From contig NZ_CP059139.1 in NCBI RefSeq assembly GCF_014109765.1, positions 434,001-498,000 on the forward strand: a DNA stretch of 64,000 nucleotides, read 5' to 3'. The DNA is from Pseudomonas berkeleyensis. GTDB taxonomy: Bacteria; Pseudomonadota; Gammaproteobacteria; Pseudomonadales; Pseudomonadaceae. This document shows, in pieces, positions 1 through 8,112 of this stretch (the stretch's first letter is position 1; each line of letters starts with the position of its first letter). A program made the position numbers and the translations under genes. The notes under the pieces are model-generated. The model made no database searches and was not told the DNA's origin. It saw only the letters and a list, made by a program, of their open reading frames with translations.

Positions 1-642
1 GGCCAGGCTCAGGCTGTAGCTGCCGGAGTCGAACAGTCGATAGCCGCGTTCGGCCTTGCTGATATCGCAGGGCATCAGCGGCAGCTCGGCGGCCAGTTCG
101 CAGGCCAGCTCCAGCAGGGCGGCGGGTTCGCCTTGGCGCAGTTCCAGCTCCAGCTCACAGATTTCTTCTTCGCCCTCGCCAGCGACTACCTTGCCAAGAT
201 CCAGCGCAGCCTCGATGACCACCTTGGCCTTGCCGCGGCCCCAGGCGATCTCGGCTTTCTCGCGGACGAAATCGGTGGTGAACAGCGGTTGCAGGGTTTT
301 CTTGTCCAGCTCGGCGAGGCTCGCTGGCCAGCAACTGTCGTCGAGCTTCTTCAGGTCGAGCTTGGCCTTGCTCAGGTACCAGTCCCACTCGTTGCGCTCG
401 GACAGGCCGGCCACACTCTGGCCACGGCTCTTGAGCGTCTGGATGAGCTGCTCGCCATCACGGCGGATGCGTAGGGCGACCTTGGCGCCAGCCAGCTCGC
501 GATCCGGCGTGTCGTAGTACTGGTTGAACAGTTCCACGCGCTGCCAGCCGCTCTTGTTGCGTTTCTTCAGCAGCGGGTGCTCACGCAGCGCAGCCAGAGT
601 GGCGCGGCTGGCGCGCAGTTTGATTTCGGTTTCTTTGTTCAT
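1..642 (-). CDS. CYTH-domain inorganic triphosphatase, N-terminal part (3' end outside window)
   Basis: The reading frame opens at an ATG (642 downwards) and runs without a stop to base 1, giving the first 214 residues of a longer protein. It begins MNKETEIKLR, which carries the ExExK signature that opens CYTH (triphosphate tunnel) domains. Further typical tunnel-strand motifs follow: YYDTPDRELA, ALRIRRDG, QTLKSRG and EICELELELRQG. The family, which includes E. coli YgiF, hydrolyses inorganic triphosphate with divalent metal, and the full protein often has a C-terminal CHAD domain; whether one is present here lies off the window. It is divergent from the DUF47/phosphate-transporter pair, which would fit a role in phosphate metabolism (inference). 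Family assignment is firm; the exact substrate is not. Confidence 0.85.
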   Translation of the reverse strand, partial: MNKETEIKLRASRATLAALREHPLLKKRNKSGWQRVELFNQYYDTPDRELAGAKVALRIRRDGEQLIQTLKSRGQSVAGLSERNEWDWYLSKAKLDLKKLDDSCWPASLAELDKKTLQPLFTTDFVREKAEIAWGRGKAKVVIEAALDLGKVVAGEGEEEICELELELRQGEPAALLELACELAAELPLMPCDISKAERGYRLFDSGSYSLSLA

Positions 643-760
643 CGCGATGACGGGCTCGCAGCAGCGGTGGAAGGCGGAGTTCGGCGGGCGAGGCTCCGGG
701 CGCACAAGGGTAGTGCAAAGGGCGTGCGCTGTCAGGTCGCAGCGTCGGACGTACAGAAAT

Positions 761-778
761 GTGACGAACTGATGACAT
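761..778 (-). promoter_or_regulatory. Pho-box-like direct repeat upstream of the phosphate-transport pair
   Basis: Read on the minus strand the site is ATGTCAT, four bases, TCGTCAC, compared with the PhoB box CTGTCAT-N4-CTGTCAC. Eleven of 14 consensus positions match by eye. It lies between the divergent CYTH gene and the DUF47-pit pair. A TATACT -10 candidate for the downstream pair sits at 806-811 with a weak TGGCAG -35 at 783-788. The box is farther from that -10 than in classical PhoB-activated promoters, so it could act otherwise or be chance. Confidence 0.35.
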
Positions 779-841
779 GCGCTGGCAGGCGCTGGGGACG
801 GCCCGTATACTTGCCGCCTCTTTTCAACCAGGGGCAACCCT

Positions 842-1519
842 ATGCCTACCAATCCCTTCGTCAGTCTGTTCGGCCGTTCTCCCATCGGCCCCATGCAACA
901 GCACATCACCAAGGCGCACGAATGCGCGGCCAATCTGGTGCCGTTCTTCGAGGCGGTGATGGCCGAAGACTGGGTTCGTGTCGAGCAGGTGCAGCAGGAA
1001 ATGGTGCGCCTGGAGCGCGAAGCCGACAAGCTCAAGAAAAGCGTGCGCATGCACCTGCCCAAGAGCCTGTTCCTGCCGGTACCGCGCTCAGACCTGCTGG
1101 AACTGCTCAGCGTGCAGGACAAGGTGGCCAACCGTGCCAAGGACATCGCCGGCCTGATGCTCGGCCGTCAGATGGCCATTCCAACTGCTCTGCAACCGCT
1201 GATGCTGGCGTATGTGCAGCGTTGCGTGGACGCCAGCGCCCAGGCGCTGAAGGCAATGAACGAATTGGACGAGTTGCTGGAAACCGGTTTCGGTGGTCGT
1301 GAAGCCACCCTGGTACAGCACATGGTCGAAGAGCTCGAGGAGATCGAGCACGATACCGACCGTCAGCAGATCGAGGTGCGCCGCACCTTGTTCAAGCTGG
1401 AAAAGGAATTACCCGCCGTTGATGTGATGTTCCTCTACCGGATCATCGACTGGGTTGGCGACGTCGCCGACCGTGCCGAGCGTGTCGGCAACCGACTGGA
1501 ACAACTGCTGGCGCGCTAG
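842..1519 (+). CDS. DUF47/TIGR00153 family PhoU-like protein, partner of the phosphate transporter
   Basis: The protein has 225 residues and is all-helical in character, rich in Glu, Arg and Leu, with no membrane segment. This fits the DUF47 (TIGR00153) family of PhoU-like cytoplasmic proteins, which are almost always encoded immediately upstream of a Pit-type phosphate transporter. It keeps acidic metal-binding-type stretches such as MVEELEEIEHDTDR near residues 161-174. The next gene (pit) begins 38 bp downstream on the same strand, so the two are very likely co-transcribed. The probable role is regulation or chaperoning of phosphate uptake; the biochemical activity of the family is not settled. 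The ATG at 842 follows an AGGGGC ribosome-binding sequence. Confidence 0.9.
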   Translation: MPTNPFVSLFGRSPIGPMQQHITKAHECAANLVPFFEAVMAEDWVRVEQVQQEMVRLEREADKLKKSVRMHLPKSLFLPVPRSDLLELLSVQDKVANRAKDIAGLMLGRQMAIPTALQPLMLAYVQRCVDASAQALKAMNELDELLETGFGGREATLVQHMVEELEEIEHDTDRQQIEVRRTLFKLEKELPAVDVMFLYRIIDWVGDVADRAERVGNRLEQLLAR

Positions 1520-1557
1520 CCGCCAGCTGCCATTCAGGAATCCACAGGTAATCTTTT

Positions 1558-2823
1558 ATGACTCTTGTCGCGGAATACGGCTTCGTACTCCTCGTGCTCG
1601 CCTGCTGCTTTGGTTTTTTCATGGCATGGGGCGTGGGCGCCAACGATGTATCCAACGCCATGGGCACTTCGGTCGGCTCCAAGGCGCTGACCATCAAGCA
1701 GGCGATTCTGATCGCCATGGTGTTCGAGTTCTGCGGTGCTTACCTGGCCGGCGGCCAGGTCACCGAAACCATCAAGAACGGCATCGTCGACAGCACGGCT
1801 ATCCCGCCTGATCTGTTCGTGCTGGGCATGATGTCGGCGCTGCTGTCCGCCGGTACCTGGCTGCTCATCGCCTCGCTGCGTGGCTGGCCGGTATCCACCA
1901 CGCACTCCATCGTCGGCGCCCTGATCGGCTTCGCCTCCGTTGGCGTATCGATGGATGCGGTCAACTGGGGCGGTCTGGTGCCGATCGTTTCCAGCTGGGT
2001 AGTGACGCCCTTCCTCGCAGGTCTGATCGCCTTCGGTCTGTTCAAGAGCGTGCAGTGGCTGATCATGGACACCGAGGATCCGTTCCGCAACGCCAAGCGT
2101 TGGGTGCCGGTGTACATGTTCCTGACCGGCTTCATGCTGGCGCTGATGACCTTCACCAAGGGCCTCAAGCATGTCGGCCTGCATTTCACCACCATGGATG
2201 CCTTGATGCTCTCCTGCCTGGTCGGCTTCATCGTCGCCGGTATCGGTATCGCCCTGCTGACGCGCATCAAGGTCGACGCCGAAGCGGACAAGAGCTTCCA
2301 CTTTGCCAGCGTGGAGAAGGTCTTTGCGGTACTGATGATCTTCACCGCCTGTGCCATGGCCTTCGCCCACGGTGCCAGCGACGTGTCCAACGCCGTCGGC
2401 CCGCTGGCCGCAGTGGTTGGTGTGATCGAGGCTGGTGGCGACATGGTCGTCGGCGGCAAGTCGTCGGTGCCGGGCTGGGTGCTGTTGCTGGGCGCCGTCG
2501 GTATCGTGGTCGGTCTGGCCACTTACGGCTGGAAGGTGATCGCCACCATCGGCAAGGGCATCACCGAGCTGACCCCGAGCCGTGGTTTCGCTGCCGAGCT
2601 GGCCACCGCCGGCACCGTGGTCGCGGCTTCCGGTATCGGCCTGCCGATCTCCACCACGCACACGCTGGTTGGCGCGGTGCTGGGTATCGGCCTGGCGCGT
2701 GGTATTGGCGCGCTGAACCTGTCGGTGGTGGGCAAGATCTTCACCTCCTGGGTGATCACCCTGCCGGTCGGTGCCGTGCTGGCGATCATCTACTTCGAGA
2801 TCATGATGTTGATCTTCCTCTGA
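1558..2823 (+). CDS. pit: Pit-type inorganic phosphate transporter
   Basis: This 421-residue, strongly hydrophobic protein has the two inverted copies of the PiT signature: GANDVSNAMGTSVG at residues 27-40 and GASDVSNAVGP starting at residue 272. Ten or more membrane segments are apparent, with a short charged cytoplasmic loop near residues 235-255. PiT proteins are low-affinity, proton- or cation-coupled carriers for phosphate, often as a metal-phosphate complex, in the inner membrane. Position directly behind the DUF47 gene is the usual arrangement. A hairpin terminator follows 20 bp after the stop. Family assignment is secure; strict phosphate specificity is inferred. Confidence 0.95.
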   Translation: MTLVAEYGFVLLVLACCFGFFMAWGVGANDVSNAMGTSVGSKALTIKQAILIAMVFEFCGAYLAGGQVTETIKNGIVDSTAIPPDLFVLGMMSALLSAGTWLLIASLRGWPVSTTHSIVGALIGFASVGVSMDAVNWGGLVPIVSSWVVTPFLAGLIAFGLFKSVQWLIMDTEDPFRNAKRWVPVYMFLTGFMLALMTFTKGLKHVGLHFTTMDALMLSCLVGFIVAGIGIALLTRIKVDAEADKSFHFASVEKVFAVLMIFTACAMAFAHGASDVSNAVGPLAAVVGVIEAGGDMVVGGKSSVPGWVLLLGAVGIVVGLATYGWKVIATIGKGITELTPSRGFAAELATAGTVVAASGIGLPISTTHTLVGAVLGIGLARGIGALNLSVVGKIFTSWVITLPVGAVLAIIYFEIMMLIFL

Positions 2824-2844
2824 AGCGGCATCGTTCTCTGATGG

Positions 2845-2864
2845 AGCCCGGCTTATGCCGGGCT
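2845..2864 (+). terminator. Rho-independent terminator after pit
   Basis: An 8-bp perfect stem (AGCCCGGC / GCCGGGCT) with a TTAT loop lies 21 bp after the pit stop codon and is followed by a T-rich but interrupted tract (TCGTCGTTCT). Confidence 0.7.
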
Positions 2865-2934
2865 TCGTCGTTCTGGGGCTCGCCCTGCGAAATCTTGTTG
2901 TTATGATGGGCCGCCGCACCGAGAGAGCCGAGCC

Positions 2935-4101
2935 ATGCCATTACCTTCCCTACGCGAGCAATTCTCGGCGCTGATCGCCGCACCTTCGGTCAGCTGTACT
3001 CAGCCCTCGCTGGATATGTCCAATCGCGCCGTGATCGATTTGCTTGCCACCTGGCTGGGTGAGCTGGGCTTCACCTGCGAGATTCAGCAGATCAGCCCCG
3101 GCAAGTTCAACCTGCTGGCCAGCCGTGGCACAGGGCCGGGTGGTCTGGTGCTGGCCGGGCACAGCGATACCGTGCCTTACGACGAGTCGCTGTGGCGCAG
3201 CGATCCGTTGTGTTTGAGCGAGCAGGGGGATCGCTGGGTCGGGTTGGGTGTGTGCGACATGAAGGGGTTCTTCGCGCTGGTGATCGAAGCCGTGTTGCCG
3301 CTGCTCGATCAGCCCTTCCAGCAGCCGTTGCTGATCCTCGCCACCTGCGATGAAGAAAGCTCGATGGCGGGCGCGCGTGCCCTGGCTGATGCCGGCCGTC
3401 CGCTCGGCCGCGCCGCGGTGATCGGCGAGCCGACCGGTCTCAAGCCGATCCGTCTGCACAAGGGCGTGATGATGGAGCGCATCGACATTCTCGGTCAGAG
3501 TGGCCACTCCTCCGATCCAGCGCTCGGTCATAGCGCTCTGGAGGCCATGCAGGATGTGATGGGCGAGCTGCGTGGCCTACGCGCGCAGTGGCAACGCGAG
3601 TTCAATAACCCACAGTTCAGCGTGCCGCAGCCGACCCTCAACCTTGGCTGCATCCATGGTGGCGACAACCCCAACCGTATCTGTGGCCAGTGTGCGCTGG
3701 AGTTCGACCTGCGTCCGCTGCCGGGCATGGATCCGGAGCTGCTGCGTGAAGCCATTCGCGGCAAGCTGCAGCCGCTGGCGCTCAAGCACCAGGTGCGTAT
3801 TGATTACGGCCCGCTGTTCCCGGCCGTGCCGCCCTTCGAGCAGAAGGCCGATGCGGAACTGGTGCGTCTGGCCGAGCGTCTGACCGGACATACCGCGCAG
3901 GCGGTGGCGTTCGGCACCGAAGCGCCTTATCTTCAGCAGCTTGGTTGCGAAACCCTGGTGCTGGGCCCCGGCGACATCGACTGTGCTCACCAGCCCGGCG
4001 AGTACCTGGAGCTCGCCCGTATCGAGCCGACCGTGGTCATACTGCGGCAACTGATCCAACACTATTGCCTGACCCGGAGTGAAGACGTGCAGCGACGATG
4101 A
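2935..4101 (+). CDS. argE: Acetylornithine deacetylase
   Basis: The 388-residue protein belongs to the M20 zinc-peptidase family. Visible metal and catalytic motifs are LAGHSDTVP (first metal His and catalytic Asp), VCDMKGFFAL (bridging Asp), CDEESSMAGA (general-base Glu and metal Glu), and a C-terminal CAHQPGEYLE (metal His). ArgE removes acetate from N2-acetylornithine to give ornithine in the linear arginine pathway. argA, the first enzyme of the same pathway, lies 60 bp downstream on the same strand. Other M20 enzymes such as succinyl-diaminopimelate desuccinylase are possible by motif alone, but length, motif spacing and linkage to argA favour ArgE. Confidence 0.92.
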   Translation: MPLPSLREQFSALIAAPSVSCTQPSLDMSNRAVIDLLATWLGELGFTCEIQQISPGKFNLLASRGTGPGGLVLAGHSDTVPYDESLWRSDPLCLSEQGDRWVGLGVCDMKGFFALVIEAVLPLLDQPFQQPLLILATCDEESSMAGARALADAGRPLGRAAVIGEPTGLKPIRLHKGVMMERIDILGQSGHSSDPALGHSALEAMQDVMGELRGLRAQWQREFNNPQFSVPQPTLNLGCIHGGDNPNRICGQCALEFDLRPLPGMDPELLREAIRGKLQPLALKHQVRIDYGPLFPAVPPFEQKADAELVRLAERLTGHTAQAVAFGTEAPYLQQLGCETLVLGPGDIDCAHQPGEYLELARIEPTVVILRQLIQHYCLTRSEDVQRR

Positions 4102-4123
4102 GACAGACTCTCCAACCGAACAC

Positions 4124-4140
4124 GGCGGATCGCATCCGCC
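4124..4140 (+). other. Hairpin in the argE-argA spacer
   Basis: A perfect 7-bp inverted repeat (GGCGGAT / ATCCGCC, loop CGC) sits 21 bp before the argA start. No T-run follows, so it is not a classical terminator. It could protect or attenuate the transcript between the two genes. Confidence 0.5.
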
Positions 4141-4161
4141 CACCGTCTCGACGCTAATGGA

Positions 4162-5466
4162 TTGCTCATGCACGACTACGTCACTTGGTTACGCCACGCT
4201 TCGCCCTACATCAACGCCCATCGCGACTGCACCTTCGTGGTCATGCTGCCGGGCGAGGGCGTTGCCCATCCGAATTTCGCCAATATCGTCCATGACCTGG
4301 TACTGCTGCACAGCCTTGGCGTGCGTCTGGTGCTGGTGCATGGCTCGCGCCCGCAGATCGAGGCACGCCTCGCCGCCCGTGGCCTGACCCCGCATTATCA
4401 CCGCGACCTGCGCATCACCGACGCGCCGACCCTGGAATGCGTGATCGACGCGGTTGGCCAGCTGCGCATCGCCATCGAGGCGCGCCTATCGATGGACATG
4501 GCCGCCTCGCCGATGCAGGGCTCGCGCCTGCGCCTGACCAGCGGCAACTTCGTCACGGCGCGGCCGATCGGCGTGCTCGACGGGGTCGACTATCACCACA
4601 CCGGCGAAGTGCGGCGCATCGACCGCAAGGGCATCAATCGTCAGCTCGACGAGCGCAGCATCGTGCTGTTGTCGCCATTGGGTTATTCGCCCACCGGGGA
4701 GATCTTCAACCTGGCCTGCGAGGACGTCGCCACTCGCGCCGCCATCGACCTGGGGGCGGACAAGCTGCTGCTGTTCGGCGCCGAGGATGGCCTGCTCGAC
4801 GACAACGGCAAGCTGGTGCGCGAGCTGCGTCCACAACAGGTGCCGGCGCATCTGGCGCGTCTGGGCAGCAACTATCAGGGCGAACTGCTCGATGCGGCCG
4901 CGCAGGCTTGCCGTGGCGGCGTGAAGCGCAGCCATATCGTCAGCTATGCCACCGATGGCGCGTTGCTCAGCGAGCTGTTCACCCGTACCGGCAACGGCAC
5001 CCTGGTGGCGCAGGAGCAGTTCGAGTCGTTGCGTGAGGCAACCATCGAGGATGTTGGTGGGTTGATCGAGCTGATCAGCCCGCTGGAAGAGCAGGGCATC
5101 CTGGTGCGTCGTTCGCGCGAGGTGCTGGAGCGTGAGATCGAGCAGTTCAGCATCGTCGAGCGCGAGGGGCTGATCATCGCCTGTGCGGCGCTGTATCCCA
5201 TCGCCGATTCCGACTGTGGCGAGCTGGCGTGCCTGGCGGTCAATCCCGACTATCGCCACGGCGGCCGCGGCGACGAACTACTCGAACGTATCGAAGCCAG
5301 GGCGCGGGCGCAGGGAATCAAGACGCTGTTCGTGCTTACCACGCGTACAGCGCACTGGTTTCAGGAGCGGGGGTTCGAGGCGAGCAGTGTCGAGCGCATG
5401 CCGACCGCACGGGCGTCGCTGTACAACTACCAGCGCAATTCGAAGGTGTTCGAAAAGGCGTTGTAG
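4162..5466 (+). CDS. argA: N-acetylglutamate synthase (amino-acid kinase plus GNAT domains)
   Basis: The 434-residue protein has the classical two-domain layout. An N-terminal amino-acid-kinase-like domain (about residues 20-270, with LVLVHGSRPQIEARL) normally binds arginine for feedback inhibition. A C-terminal GNAT acetyltransferase (about 290-434) has LACLAVNPDYRHGGRGDELL as the acetyl-CoA loop and TRTAHWFQERGF near the end. It acetylates glutamate with acetyl-CoA, committing it to arginine synthesis. The start codon ATG at 4162 precedes MHDYVTWLRH, the usual Pseudomonas-type N-terminus. It follows argE by 60 bp. The stop TAG runs into a G-rich tract and an intergenic repeat. Confidence 0.96.
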   Translation: MLMHDYVTWLRHASPYINAHRDCTFVVMLPGEGVAHPNFANIVHDLVLLHSLGVRLVLVHGSRPQIEARLAARGLTPHYHRDLRITDAPTLECVIDAVGQLRIAIEARLSMDMAASPMQGSRLRLTSGNFVTARPIGVLDGVDYHHTGEVRRIDRKGINRQLDERSIVLLSPLGYSPTGEIFNLACEDVATRAAIDLGADKLLLFGAEDGLLDDNGKLVRELRPQQVPAHLARLGSNYQGELLDAAAQACRGGVKRSHIVSYATDGALLSELFTRTGNGTLVAQEQFESLREATIEDVGGLIELISPLEEQGILVRRSREVLEREIEQFSIVEREGLIIACAALYPIADSDCGELACLAVNPDYRHGGRGDELLERIEARARAQGIKTLFVLTTRTAHWFQERGFEASSVERMPTARASLYNYQRNSKVFEKAL

Positions 5467-5490
5467 GGGGGGGCGAGAGCAGGCCGGAGC

Positions 5491-5539
5491 TGTAGGAGCG
5501 GATTTATCCGCGAGCTTCGCGGCTGAAGCCGCTCCTACG
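5491..5539. repeat. REP-type inverted repeat, TAGGAGCGG family
   Basis: Two inverted arms (GTAGGAGCGGATTTATCCGC and GCGGCTGAAGCCGCTCCTAC) enclose a short centre. This resembles the widespread Pseudomonas REP elements. A related half-arm, CGCGGCTAAAGCCCCT, lies nearby at 5587-5602. It is located 25 bp after argA and before the convergent RMF-like gene. Confidence 0.8.
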
Positions 5540-5622
5540 TGATGCAGGGAGCCATAGCCGAATGCGCCTTTCAGAGGCTAGTCCGTCGCGGCTAAAGCCC
5601 CTGTCACGGTGTGTTCAACGAT

Positions 5623-5814
5623 TCAGGCGCTGTGCTGCTGCAGGCGCATCTGTTCGAAACCGTCATCCCAGCCCGCCTCCCAAGCGGCGGCCGGGATTTC
5701 GTCAGGGTAGGGCTGGCGGGTTCTGGGCTGGCCCGTGAGGCCGGCCATATAGCCTTGCTGGTAGGCCTTGGTCAGGCTCTCCAGGCTCCATTGCGGCGTG
5801 GCGTCGTCGGCCAT
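5623..5814 (-). CDS. Small RMF-like protein (ribosome modulation factor family)
   Basis: The 63-residue acidic protein reads MADDATPQWSLESLTKAYQQ... and keeps the GY-x3-G-x3-G...PY...W-x2-GW-x2-G pattern (GYMAGLTGQ, QPYPDEIP, AAWEAGWDDG) of the ribosome modulation factor family. True RMF binds 70S ribosomes and promotes 100S dimers in stationary phase. This one lacks the usual CPY cysteine and is acidic rather than basic, so rRNA binding in the same way is doubtful. It stands alone between argA and gshA with repeats on both sides. The start ATG at 5814 has only a weak ribosome-binding site. Coding status is well supported by the motif pattern; function is open. Confidence 0.7.
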   Translation of the reverse strand: MADDATPQWSLESLTKAYQQGYMAGLTGQPRTRQPYPDEIPAAAWEAGWDDGFEQMRLQQHSA

Positions 5815-5969
5815 GGGCGCTGCTCGTCTATCGTCCTTTATCCGGCAATGCTAGCTGGATGAGCTACAGGCGGCATGGCCGCCCATCCTGGCTTTTGCTC
5901 CGCTGGTTGGCTTTGTGACGCAGTCGGCGCTTTTCGACCCCCTGGATTATGAGTGCGAAACCCCGGCCC

Positions 5970-5990
5970 GTAGGGTGCGCCGTGCGCACC
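5970..5990. repeat. GTGCGC-family repeat, single arm with a degenerate second arm
   Basis: The unit GTAGGGTGCGCC followed by GTGCGCACC is present exactly and is itself palindromic around its centre (GTGCGC / GCGCAC). A degenerate opposite arm may lie near 6010-6020. It is placed 51 bp past the gshA stop codon. Confidence 0.75.
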
Positions 5991-6041
5991 GCATGTATCC
6001 CGAGTATTGCGGCGCACAATCCAGATGGCCCCGCGACACCT

Positions 6042-7622
6042 CTACACGGCCAAAGCCAGAATGCTCGCCTGATAGGCGGCGACGAAGGCGTCGAAATCGC
6101 CCTTGGGCTGTGCTTCCAGTTCCGCCTGCTCGGCCAGTGAGGCGTGCGCGGCCTGCTCGAAGCTTTGTTGCAGCTCGGCACTGAGCGGCTGGGCGCGGAA
6201 GTACTCGGCATGCAGCAGGCTCTGCTGCAGGGAGAATTCGGTGAAGCTCTTGCCCTGACGCAGAATCGCCAGCACCTGGGCCGAGGGCGTCATCTCCACA
6301 TCCGCGACCTTGGCCTGCTGCTGTGCCAATGCCTCGACATGCGCACTGCTGTTCTGGCTGCGGTCGAGCAGTTCGGCCAGCGGCAGGATGCGTTCGAGCA
6401 GTTCGCTGGCCCAGACCTTGAGTTCCACCTGCTGGGCGCCCTTCTGCAGATGCAGGCCGGGACGGCGCCCTTCCTTGACCACCTTGAGGAAGTTGCTGGT
6501 GCAGCTGCTGCATTCGCCGTTGCCCAGCAGCGGGCTGTCCTCCAGTGCGCAGAACAGCAGGAACGCGTCGATGAAGCGCGCCTGGGCCAGGTCGATGCCC
6601 AGCGGCAGGAAGGGGTTGATGTCCAGGCAACGTACTTCCACGTACTGCACGCCACGGCTCATCAGCGCCTGGATCGGCCGTTCGCCGCTGTAGGTGACCC
6701 GTTTCGGACGGATGCTCGAGTAGTACTCGTTCTCGATCTGCAGGATGTTGGTATTCAGTTGCAGCCACTCGTCGCCACGCTTGGTGCCGGCTTCGACATA
6801 GGCCGGGTAGGGCGTGGCCACGGCCAGGCGCAGGCTGTCGGTGTAGCTGGCCAGGTCGTTGTAGCAGGGTGTCAAACCGGACTGCGCGCTGCTCTGGTAG
6901 CCCAGGTCGCTCATGCGCAGGCTGGTGGCATACGGCAGATACAGGGTGCTGGCCTCCAGCTCCTGCAACTGGTGCGGCCGATCACGCATGAAGCCCTTGT
7001 CCAGCGCTGGCGATGCGCCGAACAGGTACATCAGCAGCCAGCTGTAACGGCGGAAATTGCGGATCAGCGCGATATAACGCGCCGACTGGTAGTCGCGCGC
7101 GCTCAGCGTGTCGCCTTCGGCCTGCTGCTGCAGCTGCCACAGCGCCTCAGGCAGGGAGAAGTTGTAGTGGATGCCGGCGATGCACTGCATGGTCTTGCCG
7201 TAACGCAGTGCCAGGCCCTTGCGGTACACGTACTTGAGGCGGCCGATATTGGAGCTGCCGTAGCGCGCGATGGGAATCGTCTCCTCGTCCGGCAGCGCGC
7301 AGGGCATGGAGGGGCTCCACAGCAGTTCGTCAGCCAGTTTCTCGTAGGCGAAACGGTGGATGTTCTCCAGCTCGCCCAGCGTCGCGGCTGGGTCGGTAGC
7401 CGTGCCGGTGATGAACTCCAGCAGTGACTCGGAGTAATCGGTGGTGATCCGCGTGTGGGTCAGCGCCGAGCCCAGAGCCTGTGGATGCGGGGTCAGCGCC
7501 AGTTGACCGTCGCGATCGACGCGCAGGCATTCGCGCTCGATACCATGCAGGCACTCGCCCAGCAGGGACAGGTGAGCCGGCTCGCCGAGCAGGGCCAGGC
7601 GGCGGGAGAGAATATCGCTCAA
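6042..7622 (-). CDS. gshA: Glutamate-cysteine ligase, TTG start
   Basis: This is a type I (gamma-proteobacterial) glutamate-cysteine ligase that joins glutamate and cysteine with ATP, the first step of glutathione synthesis. Characteristic segments are [20 protein letters not shown] near the N-terminus, [35 protein letters not shown] and [11 protein letters not shown] place the start at TTG (7622): it follows an AGGAA ribosome-binding site at 7-bp spacing, gives the family N-terminus [13 protein letters not shown], and yields 526 residues, close to the length of the P. aeruginosa enzyme. A longer frame upstream has no such signal. gshB, the second enzyme of the pathway, is about 50 kb away in this window. 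Confidence 0.95.
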   Translation of the reverse strand: MSDILSRRLALLGEPAHLSLLGECLHGIERECLRVDRDGQLALTPHPQALGSALTHTRITTDYSESLLEFITGTATDPAATLGELENIHRFAYEKLADELLWSPSMPCALPDEETIPIARYGSSNIGRLKYVYRKGLALRYGKTMQCIAGIHYNFSLPEALWQLQQQAEGDTLSARDYQSARYIALIRNFRRYSWLLMYLFGASPALDKGFMRDRPHQLQELEASTLYLPYATSLRMSDLGYQSSAQSGLTPCYNDLASYTDSLRLAVATPYPAYVEAGTKRGDEWLQLNTNILQIENEYYSSIRPKRVTYSGERPIQALMSRGVQYVEVRCLDINPFLPLGIDLAQARFIDAFLLFCALEDSPLLGNGECSSCTSNFLKVVKEGRRPGLHLQKGAQQVELKVWASELLERILPLAELLDRSQNSSAHVEALAQQQAKVADVEMTPSAQVLAILRQGKSFTEFSLQQSLLHAEYFRAQPLSAELQQSFEQAAHASLAEQAELEAQPKGDFDAFVAAYQASILALAV

Positions 7623-7725
7623 GATGCAATTCCTAACTGGGCAGTCGCCACAATATGGGGATCGCCCCCGCACTCTGCAAGGGGGCGAACGGTTGCCCAG
7701 ATTAGATCAGCTAGTCCGGCGTTTA

Positions 7726-8112
7726 TTACACGCAGGCGAAGGTGCCTTGTGCCTTGGCGACCAGCTTGTCGCCCTGCAGCACTTCGGCCTCGACCACCTG
7801 GGTGCGGCGCCCGGCGTGCAGCACCTTGGCGTGGCACAGCACGCTGCCCTCTGACACCGGGCGGATGTAGTTGATCTTGCACTCCAGGGTCACGCTGCTC
7901 GGGCCGCCATCGCCCAGGCTATGGCTGGCCTGACCCATGGCGGTGTCGATCAGCGAGAACAGTGCGCCGCCGTGCAGCTTGCCGTGCAGGTTGCGCAGCT
8001 CGTCGGTGAGGGTCAGGCGCACGCGCGCCTCGCCGCCGCCGACCTGGAGAATCTCCAGGCCGAGCAGGCGGGAAAAGGCGCTGCTGGCGCCCACGTTGTC
8101 GGTCGTGCTCAT
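7726..8112 (-). CDS. PaaI-type hotdog-fold acyl-CoA thioesterase
   Basis: The 128-residue protein has the PaaI-like hotdog pattern: [20 protein letters not shown] (the HGG catalytic region, about residues 42-61), followed by [10 protein letters not shown] and [19 protein letters not shown]. Members hydrolyse acyl- or aryl-CoA thioesters. Its ATG overlaps the tex stop codon (ATGA), so it is translationally coupled to tex upstream. In other pseudomonads the same gene pair lies between gshA and ompR. The substrate cannot be told from sequence. Confidence 0.85.
   Translation of the reverse strand: MSTTDNVGASSAFSRLLGLEILQVGGGEARVRLTLTDELRNLHGKLHGGALFSLIDTAMGQASHSLGDGGPSSVTLECKINYIRPVSEGSVLCHAKVLHAGRRTQVVEAEVLQGDKLVAKAQGTFACV

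Noticed and set aside
1534..2919. A 461-codon frame antisense to pit, rich in His, Asp and Gln
   Set aside because: It is a shadow of the membrane-protein codon pattern, with no ribosome-binding site or domain.
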